Assembly: GCA_024277935.1 (NCBI GenBank)
Contig: JAJRUF010000097.1
Span: 1 to 41,701 of the forward strand
Length of the DNA: 41,701 nt
Direction: 5' to 3'
From: Gammaproteobacteria bacterium
GTDB lineage: Bacteria > Pseudomonadota > Gammaproteobacteria > Methylococcales > Methylomonadaceae
The notes below the pieces were generated by a model, which had not been told where the DNA came from, did no database searches, and was given only the letters and a program-made list of their open reading frames with translations. Made by a program: the position numbers and the translations under genes. Below are positions 7,808-16,629 of the stretch, in pieces (the stretch's first letter is position 1; each line of letters begins with the position of its first letter).

Positions 7808-9690
7808 TTAGCTTAAATAATGTATCTATTGCCTATGGCACACACGCTTTATTAAAAAATGCAGCTTTTCAATTAGACCCTGGAGAAAGAGTTGGTTTGT
7901 TAGGTAGGAATGGTGAAGGTAAGTCCACACTGATGAAGATTATAGCAGGCAATGTGCAAGCTGATAATGGTGAGGTATGGCGTGAACCCCAATTAAAATT
8001 AGCCTGGCTAGAACAATCACCCAACTTAAAAGACGAAGATACTATTTATGATGCAGTCGCCAGTGGTTTAGGTGAGTTAGGTGCTTGGATTTCGCAGTAC
8101 CATCACCTATTAGAGACTATGGATGGAGGTGAAGCATCGCTTAAGCAGTTAGGAGACTTGCAGCATAAATTAGAAGCACATAACGGTTGGCACTTTCAAC
8201 AAAGAGTGGAATCAACCTTGTCAAAATTAAGTTTGCCTGCAGAATTAAAGATTAAAAGCTTATCTGGTGGTTGGAAGAGACGCGTTGCTTTGGCACAAGC
8301 CTTAGTCATAGAACCTGAAGTTTTATTACTGGACGAGCCAACTAACCATTTAGACTTTGAAAGTATTGCCTGGTTAGAAGAGCAAGTGCTCGCATTTCAA
8401 GGGGCTGTTTTATTTGTCACCCATGATCGAGCCTTTTTACAAAACCTGGCAACCCGAATTGTTGATTTGGACAGAGGAAATCTAGTTTCCTGGCCTGGTA
8501 ACTATCAAGATTATTTACGTCGTAAAGCTGCAGCATTAGAAGATGAAGCTAATCAAAATGCTGAATTCGATAAAAAATTAGCTAAAGAAGAGGTTTGGGT
8601 TAGACAAGGTATTAAAGCCAGGAGAACCCGTAATGAAGGCAGGGTTAGATCACTAAAAAAATTACGTGCTGAACGGTCAGAAAGACGAAATGTACAAGGA
8701 ACAACAAAACTTAACCTAAATAAGGGAGATGCTTCAGGTAAAAAAGTGATAGAAGCAACAGATGTCAGTTTTGCTTATGGAAATAAACAGATTATAAAAA
8801 ATTTTTCTACGTCTATTCAACGTGGCGATAAAATTGGTTTACTCGGGCCTAACGGAGCAGGAAAATCAACATTATTAAAATTAATTTTAAAAGAAATTGA
8901 ACCCACAACGGGTGAAGTAGAGCAGGGTACTAAGATTCAATTAGCTTATTTTGATCAGCTAAGAGAACAATTAGATCCAGAAGTAACCGTTGCAGATACC
9001 GTGGCTAACGGTAATGACTTTATTGAAGTCGCTGGGGTAAAAAGGCATGTCATGTCTTATCTAGCTGACTTTTTATTTGCTCCAGCAAGAGCAAGGTCGC
9101 CAGTAAAAAGCCTGTCAGGAGGGGAAAAAAACCGCTTATTATTAGCACGTTTGTTCACTAAGGCAGCAAATTTAATTATTATGGATGAGCCTACTAATGA
9201 TTTAGATTTAGAAACCTTAGAAATGCTAGAAGAAAAGCTAGTTGATTATCAAGGGACATTATTAATCGTAAGTCATGATAGAGCATTCTTAGATAATGTG
9301 GTAACGAGTGTTTTTGTCTTTGAAGGCGAAGGTGTAGTAAATGAATACCTAGGTGGGTATGCGGAATGGTTTGAATTAGCAGAGCAGCGAAAAAAACAAC
9401 TGGAAGATACAGTAAAAAAAATAACTCAGTCAGAAAAAGAAGTTAAACTTAAGGTAGCGGCGAAAAAAAAACTTAGCTTTAAAGAGAAGCAAGAATTAGA
9501 ACAGTTACCCGTTGATATTGATAAGTTAGAAGAGGAGCAAGCAGAGCTAACAGAAAAGATGGGAGAGGCTGATTTTTATAAGCAAGATAAAACAAGCACT
9601 CAAAAAGTTTTAGATCAGTTAAAAGAAATTGAAAGGAAACTAGAAAAATCTTATCAACGCTGGGATGAGTTGGAAGCTCTGCAAGATTAA
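7798..9690 (+). CDS. uup: ABC-F ATPase Uup
   Basis: 630 residues with two ABC ATPase domains and no membrane spans. Domain 1 has Walker A GRNGEGKS (36-43), signature LSGGWKRR (about 154) and Walker B LLLDEPTNHLD. Domain 2 has GPNGAGKS (about 349), LSGGEKNR (about 438) and IIMDEPTNDLD. The C-terminal 90 residues are a charged coiled coil, the nucleic-acid-binding extension that distinguishes Uup from EttA or YbiT. Uup acts on ribosomes or branched DNA and affects precise excision of transposons in E. coli. The start overlaps the end of the CinA-like gene, so the two are probably co-translated. Confidence 0.93.
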   Translation: MPLISLNNVSIAYGTHALLKNAAFQLDPGERVGLLGRNGEGKSTLMKIIAGNVQADNGEVWREPQLKLAWLEQSPNLKDEDTIYDAVASGLGELGAWISQYHHLLETMDGGEASLKQLGDLQHKLEAHNGWHFQQRVESTLSKLSLPAELKIKSLSGGWKRRVALAQALVIEPEVLLLDEPTNHLDFESIAWLEEQVLAFQGAVLFVTHDRAFLQNLATRIVDLDRGNLVSWPGNYQDYLRRKAAALEDEANQNAEFDKKLAKEEVWVRQGIKARRTRNEGRVRSLKKLRAERSERRNVQGTTKLNLNKGDASGKKVIEATDVSFAYGNKQIIKNFSTSIQRGDKIGLLGPNGAGKSTLLKLILKEIEPTTGEVEQGTKIQLAYFDQLREQLDPEVTVADTVANGNDFIEVAGVKRHVMSYLADFLFAPARARSPVKSLSGGEKNRLLLARLFTKAANLIIMDEPTNDLDLETLEMLEEKLVDYQGTLLIVSHDRAFLDNVVTSVFVFEGEGVVNEYLGGYAEWFELAEQRKKQLEDTVKKITQSEKEVKLKVAAKKKLSFKEKQELEQLPVDIDKLEEEQAELTEKMGEADFYKQDKTSTQKVLDQLKEIERKLEKSYQRWDELEALQD

Positions 9691-9728
9691 AAAATTGTAA
9701 TAAAGTACAAATTACATTACAATATTCG

Positions 9729-9752
9729 GCTGTTTGACGCTCGTTAAACAGC
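9729..9752 (+). terminator. Possible uup terminator
   Basis: GCTGTTT (9729-9735) pairs with AAACAGC (9746-9752) around a 10-base loop, followed by TAAATAAA rather than a U-tract. It lies between the uup stop and tRNA-Ser. A second weak stem, ATTGTAAT with ATTACAAT, lies just upstream. Weak as a terminator. Confidence 0.35.
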
Positions 9753-9763
9753 TAAATAAATGA

Positions 9764-9851
9764 GGAGAGCTGGCCGAGTGGCCGAAGGCGCACGCCTGGA
9801 AAGTGTGTATACGGCAACGTATCAAGGGTTCGAATCCCTTGCTCTCCGCCA
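9764..9851 (+). tRNA. tRNA-Ser, anticodon GGA
   Basis: A complete class II tRNA. The acceptor stem GGAGAGC (9764-9770) pairs with GCTCTCC (9841-9847), followed by discriminator G and an encoded CCA. The anticodon stem CACGC/GTGTG encloses CTGGAAA, so the anticodon is GGA at 9798-9800 and reads UCC and UCU. A long variable arm (ATACGGCAACGTAT) and the T-loop GGTTCGAATCC follow. The integrase remnant directly downstream shows that the 3' end of this tRNA served as an integration site. Confidence 0.97.
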
Positions 9852-9866
9852 TTTTCTTATATGAGA

Positions 9867-9941
9867 AAGTCCGATAAACTCCGTAAAGACCAGTAAAATC
9901 AATCGTTAGGTTGATTTGTAGAACCGAGCAAGTCCGATAAA
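9867..9941. repeat. Direct repeats next to the tRNA (candidate attL/Int arm sites)
   Basis: AAGTCCGATAAA occurs exactly at 9867-9878 and again at 9930-9941. Between them AAATCAA (9896-9902) and TTGATTT (9911-9917) form an inverted repeat. Short direct repeats between a tRNA attachment site and an integrase gene often are arm-type integrase sites; that role is inferred. Confidence 0.45.
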
Positions 9942-9963
9942 AACCGTTGACATCCTGAATAAA

Positions 9964-10001
9964 TGACGGTAACTAACCAAGCTAAAAAGGAGTTACCGTC
10001 A
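9964..10001 (+). promoter_or_regulatory. Perfect inverted repeat over the integrase ribosome-binding site
   Basis: TGACGGTAACT (9964-9974) and its exact reverse complement AGTTACCGTCA (9991-10001) flank a 16-base loop that ends in AAAAAGG. The AAAGGAG ribosome-binding site (9986-9992) straddles the loop and 3' arm, and the integrase ATG follows immediately at 10002. As RNA the hairpin would partly mask initiation; as DNA it could be an autoregulatory site. An in-frame ATG at 9963 would put the whole element inside the reading frame. Confidence 0.5.
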
Positions 10002-10202
10002 ATGCCGTTATCTGATACCACTTGCAAGAACGCCAAGCCCAAGCTTGATAAGCCATACAAGCTGATTGATGGAAAAGGTTTATACTTACTTATCAACAAA
10101 AATAGCGGTAAGTGGTGGCGGTTTGATTTCCGTTTTGACGGTAACCGTAAAACTTTAAGTATGGGAACAGGTATAGTTATAGTTTCACCACGTTATACCT
10201 GA
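10002..10202 (+). pseudogene. Tyrosine integrase, N-terminal remnant
   Basis: The 66-residue frame begins MPLSDTTCKNAKPK and continues through YKLIDGKGLYLLI, GKWWRFDFRF and KTLSMGTG. This is the arm-DNA-binding domain (DUF4102) of P4/CP4-type integrases. Normally the next motif is GxYPxxSLxxAR, followed by the catalytic domain with R-H-R-Y. Here the frame changes to an unrelated tail (IVIVSPRYT) and stops, so about 330 residues including the whole catalytic core are missing. The position just after tRNA-Ser is standard for such integrases. The island can no longer excise itself with this protein. Confidence 0.85.
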
Positions 10203-10243
10203 CATTAAACTACTTAGAAAATAACTTGGCTAAAGTCGAATCA

Positions 10244-10959
10244 TTAATTGTTCAGATACAACTCAGCCATACCATCAAGCTTGGATTTTACCTCTTTCCA
10301 ATTTGGCATAACCTGATTCAATAATCGCCAAAACTTATCACTGTGGTTATGCTCTTCAATGTGGCAAAGCTCATGCAAAATAACATAGTCAATACATTCT
10401 TTAGTCGCTTTCACTAAATGTGGGTTAAGAATTAAATCACCTTTTGCTGAACAGCTGCCCCATTGCTTTTTCATCGCTCAAATACGTAACGAAGGGCGAC
10501 CTGTTACCCATGTGGTTTTAGGTAACATGATATTTAATCTTTCTTGAAAAATAATCTTTGCGCGGTACTGATACCACTGAATGACTAAAGCCTTAACCAC
10601 TTGAATATTTTTCTCATCATTATGTTGACGAAGTACTATTGCTAATTTCCCCCGAAGCAACTTAACGCTAGTGCTTGCATTAACATCATGCAATACCTTT
10701 AAAGAGTACCTGCGACCAAGGTAGAATTGTGTTGCCATACCCAACGGGATTTTTTAAGTACAGCTTGTTGAATAACCTCAACCGTTGCATCATCTGGTGC
10801 TATTGCCACAACACGTTGGTCAGGATGTACCTTAATGGATACCTTACGGCTCTTAGTTGATTGATTAAGAACAGATTGACGCACAACATGGTAATGAATC
10901 ACTTCATCACCATATAGAAATAGCCCTTTCTCAGGCTTTCTGGCGGATAGTTTACTCAT
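10244..10959 (-). pseudogene. Zinc metallopeptidase (YgjP-like, DUF45/COG1451), broken
   Basis: Three pieces read as one protein: residues starting MSKLSARKPEKG (from 10959), a middle part FYLGRRYSLKV...PSLRI, and a C-terminal part MKKQWGSCSAKGDLILNP...HELCHIEEHNHSDKFW. The HExxH zinc motif and the downstream His are intact. Two lesions separate them. Near 10720-10740 the frame shifts, with material apparently lost after KKSRWVWQ. At 10478-10480 a TGA interrupts RI*AMKKQWGS in an otherwise continuous frame; the family normally has Arg there, so a CGA to TGA transition is likely. The start overlaps the hsdR stop (ATGA). Such metallopeptidase genes commonly follow hsdR; their role is unknown. 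Confidence 0.85.
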
Positions 10960-13900
10960 GCCCGTGCAATACCTAATCGAGTAATTTGCAACACCTCTTG
11001 AATAAAACGCTGGGCATTTTCAATGCCTAAATCACCAAATAACATAGGTAGTAACTTCATACTAATAGTATTTTCGATTTCAGATGGATTGATTGAAAAT
11101 TCTGCAACCGCAGTTTTAACAATATTATCTATGTCAAAGGCGTATTGAGTAAGTTTGCCATCATCCAATTCAGCAGCACTAAGTAATTCAGAGTCAAATA
11201 AATGTTTAAATAAACCAAAGTAAGCCTGTGCATGTTTATTATCAGTAAAGACATCTGGAATACCTTCAACCGTTCGAGATTTTACATCTTCTTCAAAATT
11301 AGCAAATAAGATATATTGCTTTACGGGCGCATCAAACATAGCTTTAGTATCGGCAATGGCTTTCTTTAATAAATGCGAGAAATACTCTTGTGCATAAGGG
11401 TCATCAGCCAAATCTTGCTTAATCATTTTGGTAATACGGCCAGTAATCTTATCTGTCTGATTACGAGCTTCATCATCGGTTAAATCATCAGGGTTAACAT
11501 GTTTTCCAAGGTTACCAACTAAATAAGCACCCTCGGCTTCTTTTATTTCTACACCACCTATGTGTTTATCAAGTAACTGACGAATATCCTCCTCATATTC
11601 ATCATAGTTAATGGTTTCATTAGCATCTTCACGAACTTGTTTGCGTAAATTAACAAACATTTTTAATGTTTCTTTATAATGCGGCCGTTTTTTTTCAAAA
11701 CTTTTATCATCAAAATAACTAGCTGATTGCAATGCCACTTTCATGCAGTTTGCGAAGTCTGTTAATGCGGCATAAAACTCATCACGTTTTTTTAAGTTTG
11801 TATCTACCCATTGCCCTTGTATCTCCTGAATCTTAGGACTTAATACTTGGCGCATTGCTTCTGGGTCTTGTTTGTTTTTAACCCCAGAAAAACTAGACCA
11901 AAGTGAATCGTAAAGCCTTGGTAGTTTTTTATATTCAGTTTCCATACTGGTATATAAACCTTTAATGTCATCAACATCAAAGCCGCCTTGAGTACGTTCA
12001 GCCAAGTCTTGATACTTTTCAATCGTTGTATCCAGCTCTTTTAAGATACCTCTATAATCAATCAAATAACCAAATTGTTTTTTCTTATGCAAACGGTTTA
12101 CCCGTGCAATCGCTTGAATCAAATTATGCCCCTTAAGCGGTTTATCAATGTATAACACCGTGTTTTTAGGCTCATCAAAGCCAGTTAGCAGTTTATCCAC
12201 CACAATCATAATATCAGGGCCATCATCACGGCTAAAATCATCAATAATACCTTGTGTATACTTTTTCTCATCCATGCTGTCGATGTTTTCTTTCCACCAC
12301 TTTTGAACAATGTCTTTACTCTCTTGATCGACGACTTCATGCCCCTCACGGGTATCAGGCGCAGACATGGCTACTACCGAAGTGACTTTATCAATGGAAT
12401 CTAAGGCTAATTTATAACGAATGGCAGATGCTTTAGAGTCACAGGCTAATTGGCCTCTTAATTTTTGCTGCTTAAAGTTTTGAAAGTGATCTGAGATATC
12501 ATGAGCAATCAACTCAATACGACCTTCAGTTTGATATATCTGACCTTTTTGTGAGAAATTCTTTTTTAAATCAGTTTTTTGTTGCTCAGTTAGTTGATCT
12601 GTCATTCGCTCAAACCAAGTATCAATAGCTTTATCATTAACGTTTAGATCAGGAATGCGCTCTTCATATAAAAGAGGTGTAACGGTTTTATCTTCAACCG
12701 CTTGTTGCATGGTGTAGGAATGGATGATGCTGCCAAACTTATTTTCCGTTTTATCATCTTTCAGTAACGGCGTACCTGTAAAAGCAATAAAAGCCGCTTT
12801 AGGTAACATCTGCTGCATCCTAATATTATTCTCTCCATTTTGGCTTCGATGTCCTTCACCAACCAGCACTAAGATATTAGGACTATCGTTAAAACAGCTC
12901 TTATGCTTAATTGCAGAACCAAATTTATTAATGATAGAGAAAATAACCCGCTCATTGCCTTTTCCAATTTGCTCAGCTAAACGAGTACCTGATGTAGCCA
13001 TGGCTTCTTGTTTATCACGCTTAGTTAACACGCCACCTGAAGCAAAAGTACGGCTTAGCTGGTCTTCTAAATCAATACGATCTGTCACAATAATAATGCG
13101 ACATTTTGTTAATGCTTCCAGCCAAATAAGTGCTTTAGATAAAAACACCATGGTGAAAGACTTACCACTGCCCGTAGTATGCCAAATAACACCGCCATTA
13201 CGCACACCATTATCATCAAAGCCAGTGACACGTTCTATCAGTGCTTTAATACCAAAAAATTGCTGATATCGAGCCACGATTTTGCCAGACTTTTTGTCAA
13301 ATAAAGTAAATAGACGCGTTAACTCTAATAACCGATCAGGACGCAGTAAGCTAACCAATAAACGGTCTTGATTAGTGACACTAAGAACCCCCGCAGCAAT
13401 CATAGATAAATAGTCTTGTTTCGCATCAGCAGGGCGATGATCAAAAATACCAGCGAGCTGTTCTTTAGTTAACGGTTGGTTTTTTAAACGTACATATTCC
13501 GCTTCAGGAATTAACTCTTCTTTCCAATTGGCCCAAAATTTTTCAGATGTACCACAGGTGGCATATAAACCATCATGACCATTAATCGAAAGTAGCAACT
13601 GACTATAAGCAAATAAATGCGGGATCTCTGTTTGCCCTTGGTTGCGAAGTTGTTGCGAAACTCCTGATAGTAAAGTTGATTTACCCTCTATAGAAGAATC
13701 TGGTCGTTTAGCTTCAATCACAACTAAAGGTAAGCCATTCACAAAACAAACAATATCAGGAATACGGTTACCCGTTGCTTGACTGTTTTCAATAATCATC
13801 TCTTCCGTAAAATGAAAGCTATTATTGTTAATGTTCTGCCAATTAATCAGCTGTATGGTGGGGGTTGCTTTTTTACCATCAATAAACTCAGTAACGCTAA

Positions 13901-14225
13901 TACCGTACATCATCGCGTTATAGAGCTTTTCATTTGCCCCTAGCAAGCCCTCATTTATCGCAGGGCTTAGTTCATGAATGATTTTATCAATGGAGGCAAT
14001 TGATAAAGAATGCTGTTTACCTGCAAAAGGAAAAATCTGTTTGACAAGGAAATCACGCATTACCGAAACTAATATGACTTGTCTTTGCTGTTGGAGCTCT
14101 GTATTGCCACGCATGGAGGCGCATTGCTCAGGCGAGATAAACTGATAACCCAAGTTAGTTAGTAAGGTTAAATCTGGTATTTTTGCACTAAATTCTTCTT
14201 TGAAATTAGGTAATACTTGTGTCAT
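10956..14225 (-). CDS. hsdR: Type I restriction enzyme R subunit
   Basis: 1089 residues, full family length. The N-terminal PD-(D/E)xK nuclease is intact: D157 in RIPDIVCFVNG, and E171 and K173 in VVIEAKRP. The SF2 motor starts with Walker A HTTGSGKS (349-356), then VTDRIDLEDQL and FTGTPLL, and later TGFDEPKNTVLYIDKPL and QAIARVNRLH. Motif II is aberrant: VGEGHRSQ at 455-462 has Gly456 (codon GGT) where the family has the catalytic Asp of DEAH/DEGH. That Asp coordinates Mg-ATP, so translocation and cleavage may be impaired. The C-terminal helical domain that docks on the methylase is present. It follows the KAP gene after 27 bases and overlaps the metallopeptidase start. Confidence 0.95.
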   Translation of the reverse strand: MTQVLPNFKEEFSAKIPDLTLLTNLGYQFISPEQCASMRGNTELQQQRQVILVSVMRDFLVKQIFPFAGKQHSLSIASIDKIIHELSPAINEGLLGANEKLYNAMMYGISVTEFIDGKKATPTIQLINWQNINNNSFHFTEEMIIENSQATGNRIPDIVCFVNGLPLVVIEAKRPDSSIEGKSTLLSGVSQQLRNQGQTEIPHLFAYSQLLLSINGHDGLYATCGTSEKFWANWKEELIPEAEYVRLKNQPLTKEQLAGIFDHRPADAKQDYLSMIAAGVLSVTNQDRLLVSLLRPDRLLELTRLFTLFDKKSGKIVARYQQFFGIKALIERVTGFDDNGVRNGGVIWHTTGSGKSFTMVFLSKALIWLEALTKCRIIIVTDRIDLEDQLSRTFASGGVLTKRDKQEAMATSGTRLAEQIGKGNERVIFSIINKFGSAIKHKSCFNDSPNILVLVGEGHRSQNGENNIRMQQMLPKAAFIAFTGTPLLKDDKTENKFGSIIHSYTMQQAVEDKTVTPLLYEERIPDLNVNDKAIDTWFERMTDQLTEQQKTDLKKNFSQKGQIYQTEGRIELIAHDISDHFQNFKQQKLRGQLACDSKASAIRYKLALDSIDKVTSVVAMSAPDTREGHEVVDQESKDIVQKWWKENIDSMDEKKYTQGIIDDFSRDDGPDIMIVVDKLLTGFDEPKNTVLYIDKPLKGHNLIQAIARVNRLHKKKQFGYLIDYRGILKELDTTIEKYQDLAERTQGGFDVDDIKGLYTSMETEYKKLPRLYDSLWSSFSGVKNKQDPEAMRQVLSPKIQEIQGQWVDTNLKKRDEFYAALTDFANCMKVALQSASYFDDKSFEKKRPHYKETLKMFVNLRKQVREDANETINYDEYEEDIRQLLDKHIGGVEIKEAEGAYLVGNLGKHVNPDDLTDDEARNQTDKITGRITKMIKQDLADDPYAQEYFSHLLKKAIADTKAMFDAPVKQYILFANFEEDVKSRTVEGIPDVFTDNKHAQAYFGLFKHLFDSELLSAAELDDGKLTQYAFDIDNIVKTAVAEFSINPSEIENTISMKLLPMLFGDLGIENAQRFIQEVLQITRLGIARA

Positions 14226-14252
14226 AAAAACTTCCTTTAAACAAAGAATGCA

Positions 14253-15614
14253 TTAGTGATAAAGTGTTAAAACTTCTATGGCTTCAACAACTACTTCTAA
14301 TTTTTTTGGTGGTTCGCAATGGTCGAAATAATTTTCTATTCGATTTTTCCAATCTTGTTGAGTTTTTTCAAGTTCTGGAGTGAAAAGATCAGAATTCCAA
14401 TAACATTCCTGACCAAGCATAGTAAGAAGTACTTGGTAAACTTCTGGATTAAATCTATTCTCACCAAAATCCATTATTTTGTCATCTCCAAGAAAGCTAC
14501 CAATGTCTTTTGCATCAGCTCGACCAATGACTACTGAATTTGCTAGTTCTGGTTTGATACACGAGAGAATGATGCCAAATAAATTTAATAGCATATATCC
14601 CCATATAATATTTTCTAGTCCATTTTTATTAGTTAGTTGTTGATAAATTTCTATATGCCTGACTAAAGTTTCTATTTCACGTAATGAGAGCTGGTTTATC
14701 TCAATAATATATTTGACCAAATCAAATGGAGCTCTTTGTTCTAGTTCAGCTGTTTGGAGAAAAGAACTTTGTTTTATTAAAGCTCGATAATGTGCAACTG
14801 AAGCCTGTACTTTCTCATGTCCATTTTCTTTAAATTTATGAGGCAACTTAAAAGAAAATTTTAAGAATTTATCAAGATAACGCTGAGCATCAATAGTCTC
14901 ACCATAGATATGATTAATTGCAGCTTTAAGTTGGGTAGTATTGGTAATTAAAACAAACTGAACTTTTGGTATATTAAAGGTGTGTTTAATAGTTTCCAGC
15001 ATGTCTACAGCAAAGTTAGGTCGGCAGCGATCAAGTTCATCTATAAATAATATAATAGACTTGTCAGAGGCTATCTCTTCTAATGTTGCTTGTAGTGCTT
15101 TAAGGTTTTTACCAGCTTCAATATGATCTTTAAGTAAACTTTCCACAGAGGCATCAATTGCTTTATCAGATGCTTGTTTAACTGCTTCGTCAAAGTCATC
15201 AATAACCTCCGTGCTGTCTTGCCTCAAAGTATGACTAACGCCTGCTTTCAATATGGTTTTTAAACCAAAGCGCACTGCTGGAATAATCTTTTGTATTACA
15301 CTGTTACGTTGTTCATCATCAGGTATTAGTTTTAATACTTCGGCTAATACCGTTAACAATGGTTCATCTGCATGGTCAGCTTGGAAGGCATCAATATAGA
15401 TAATATGGTGGTTATCTGATTCCTTTTTCATTAGATTAATGAGCTTATGGCAAAATTCTGTTTTACCTGTTCCCCAGCTACCATCAATAACCATAGGTGA
15501 TACATCAATATCCGAAGTAAGCAGTGATATTGCCTTTTCCGCAATGCTTTTCCGCTGGAATTCATCGCGGAATTCAAATGTGCATGATTCTATGCCTATT
15601 GTCATATTATTCAT
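14253..15614 (-). CDS. KAP-family P-loop NTPase
   Basis: 453 residues. Walker A is DGSWGTGKTEF (44-54) and Walker B ILFIDELDRCRP (188-199), the DELDRC form being a KAP-family hallmark. Next comes FVLITNTTQLKAAI, then a helical C-terminal half with REIETLVRHIEIYQQL. Unlike many KAP ATPases I see no membrane segment between the two Walker motifs. KAP proteins belong to the STAND-like NTPases, and several are part of anti-phage systems. The gene lies between a DUF1016 nuclease and hsdR, overlapping the former by eight bases. An alternative start (MTIGIES) lies four codons inside. The function here is inferred: a nucleotide-dependent switch or sensor working with the neighbouring nuclease. Confidence 0.85.
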   Translation of the reverse strand: MNNMTIGIESCTFEFRDEFQRKSIAEKAISLLTSDIDVSPMVIDGSWGTGKTEFCHKLINLMKKESDNHHIIYIDAFQADHADEPLLTVLAEVLKLIPDDEQRNSVIQKIIPAVRFGLKTILKAGVSHTLRQDSTEVIDDFDEAVKQASDKAIDASVESLLKDHIEAGKNLKALQATLEEIASDKSIILFIDELDRCRPNFAVDMLETIKHTFNIPKVQFVLITNTTQLKAAINHIYGETIDAQRYLDKFLKFSFKLPHKFKENGHEKVQASVAHYRALIKQSSFLQTAELEQRAPFDLVKYIIEINQLSLREIETLVRHIEIYQQLTNKNGLENIIWGYMLLNLFGIILSCIKPELANSVVIGRADAKDIGSFLGDDKIMDFGENRFNPEVYQVLLTMLGQECYWNSDLFTPELEKTQQDWKNRIENYFDHCEPPKKLEVVVEAIEVLTLYH

Positions 15615-16629
15615 TCCCTAACAATAATTGTCGTTCACGCTCCAGTTCTATACGCAACTCTTCTTCGGTAGGTAGGTACGGTAAATATTTAGAAGCAAAC
15701 AGTTGTTTACCATCGGCCAATACCGAATACTTCGCCACGGCTTCGCTTTTCTCACTACACAGAATCAAGCCTATAGTGGGATTATCATCAGACTCTTTTT
15801 TCAGTTGATCATACATGCGCACATAAGTATCCATCTGGCCTACATCCTGATGATTGAGTTTGCCTATTTTTAGGTCAATCAAAAGAAAACATTTCAGTTT
15901 GAAATTGTAAAACACCAAGTCGATATAGAAATCCTGATCTTCTGTGCTGATGCGTTGCTGACGTTCCACAAATGCAAAGCCTTTGCCTAATTCCAATAAA
16001 AACTTTTGCAGATTATCAATTAGCCCTTGTTCAACATTGCTTTCAATTAAAGATTGGTGCGGTAAGTTTAAAAAATCGAAAATGTACGGATCTCGCAGGT
16101 AGTCTTTTTGCGAAACAGCCAATTCTGAGGTTTTTTCCTTTGCTTCTTGCTCAACAGACGTTTTATCTTGGCTGGATAACAAACGTTCATAATATAATGA
16201 ACTTATTTGACGCTCTAACGCACGAGCTGACCAGCTTTGGTTTATGGCTTCTTCCAAATACCACAGGCGGGCTTGTTCGTTATCAATGCGAATTAGTGAG
16301 CGATAATGTGTCCAGCTCAATTTGTGACGCACTGCGTCATATTTTGGGAAAACCAGATAAAAGCTACGCATATTGCGTAAGTTTGAACTATCAAAACCTT
16401 TACCAAACTCAGCCGTTAACACGTTTGATAATTGCTTTAGCACTTGCTTGCCATATGCAGCTCTTTCATTGCCTTGTTGTTCTTGTTCTACAATTAAGCG
16501 TCCCACCTGCCAATAGGTGTGAACCATCGTGGTATTAATGTTTTGTTGTAATTCCTGACGGCTTTGTTGAAGCAGGCTTCTTAGCTCCTTAAGTAGCTGA
16601 GTAGGTACTGCTAATTGATTATCGTTCAT
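15607..16629 (-). CDS. DUF1016 / YhcG-like PD-(D/E)xK nuclease
   Basis: 340 residues with the two-part DUF1016 architecture. The N-terminal helical domain (about 10-160) includes YWQVGRLIVEQEQQGNERAAYG and SWTHYRSLIRI. The C-terminal nuclease fold begins at YIFDFLNLP. Catalytic candidates are E200, D237 (DFYIDLVFYN) and D252-x-K254 (LLIDLKIGKL). The family is frequent inside and beside type I restriction operons, where it is thought to be an accessory or independent nuclease. It overlaps the DUF559 gene upstream by 11 bases and the KAP gene downstream by eight, so all three are translationally coupled. All active-site residues look intact. Confidence 0.92.
   Translation of the reverse strand: MNDNQLAVPTQLLKELRSLLQQSRQELQQNINTTMVHTYWQVGRLIVEQEQQGNERAAYGKQVLKQLSNVLTAEFGKGFDSSNLRNMRSFYLVFPKYDAVRHKLSWTHYRSLIRIDNEQARLWYLEEAINQSWSARALERQISSLYYERLLSSQDKTSVEQEAKEKTSELAVSQKDYLRDPYIFDFLNLPHQSLIESNVEQGLIDNLQKFLLELGKGFAFVERQQRISTEDQDFYIDLVFYNFKLKCFLLIDLKIGKLNHQDVGQMDTYVRMYDQLKKESDDNPTIGLILCSEKSEAVAKYSVLADGKQLFASKYLPYLPTEEELRIELERERQLLLGNE

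Noticed and set aside
12724-13266. 180-codon open frame antisense to hsdR
   Set aside because: It lies wholly inside the hsdR motor domain, has no recognisable motif and follows from the codon use of the opposite strand.
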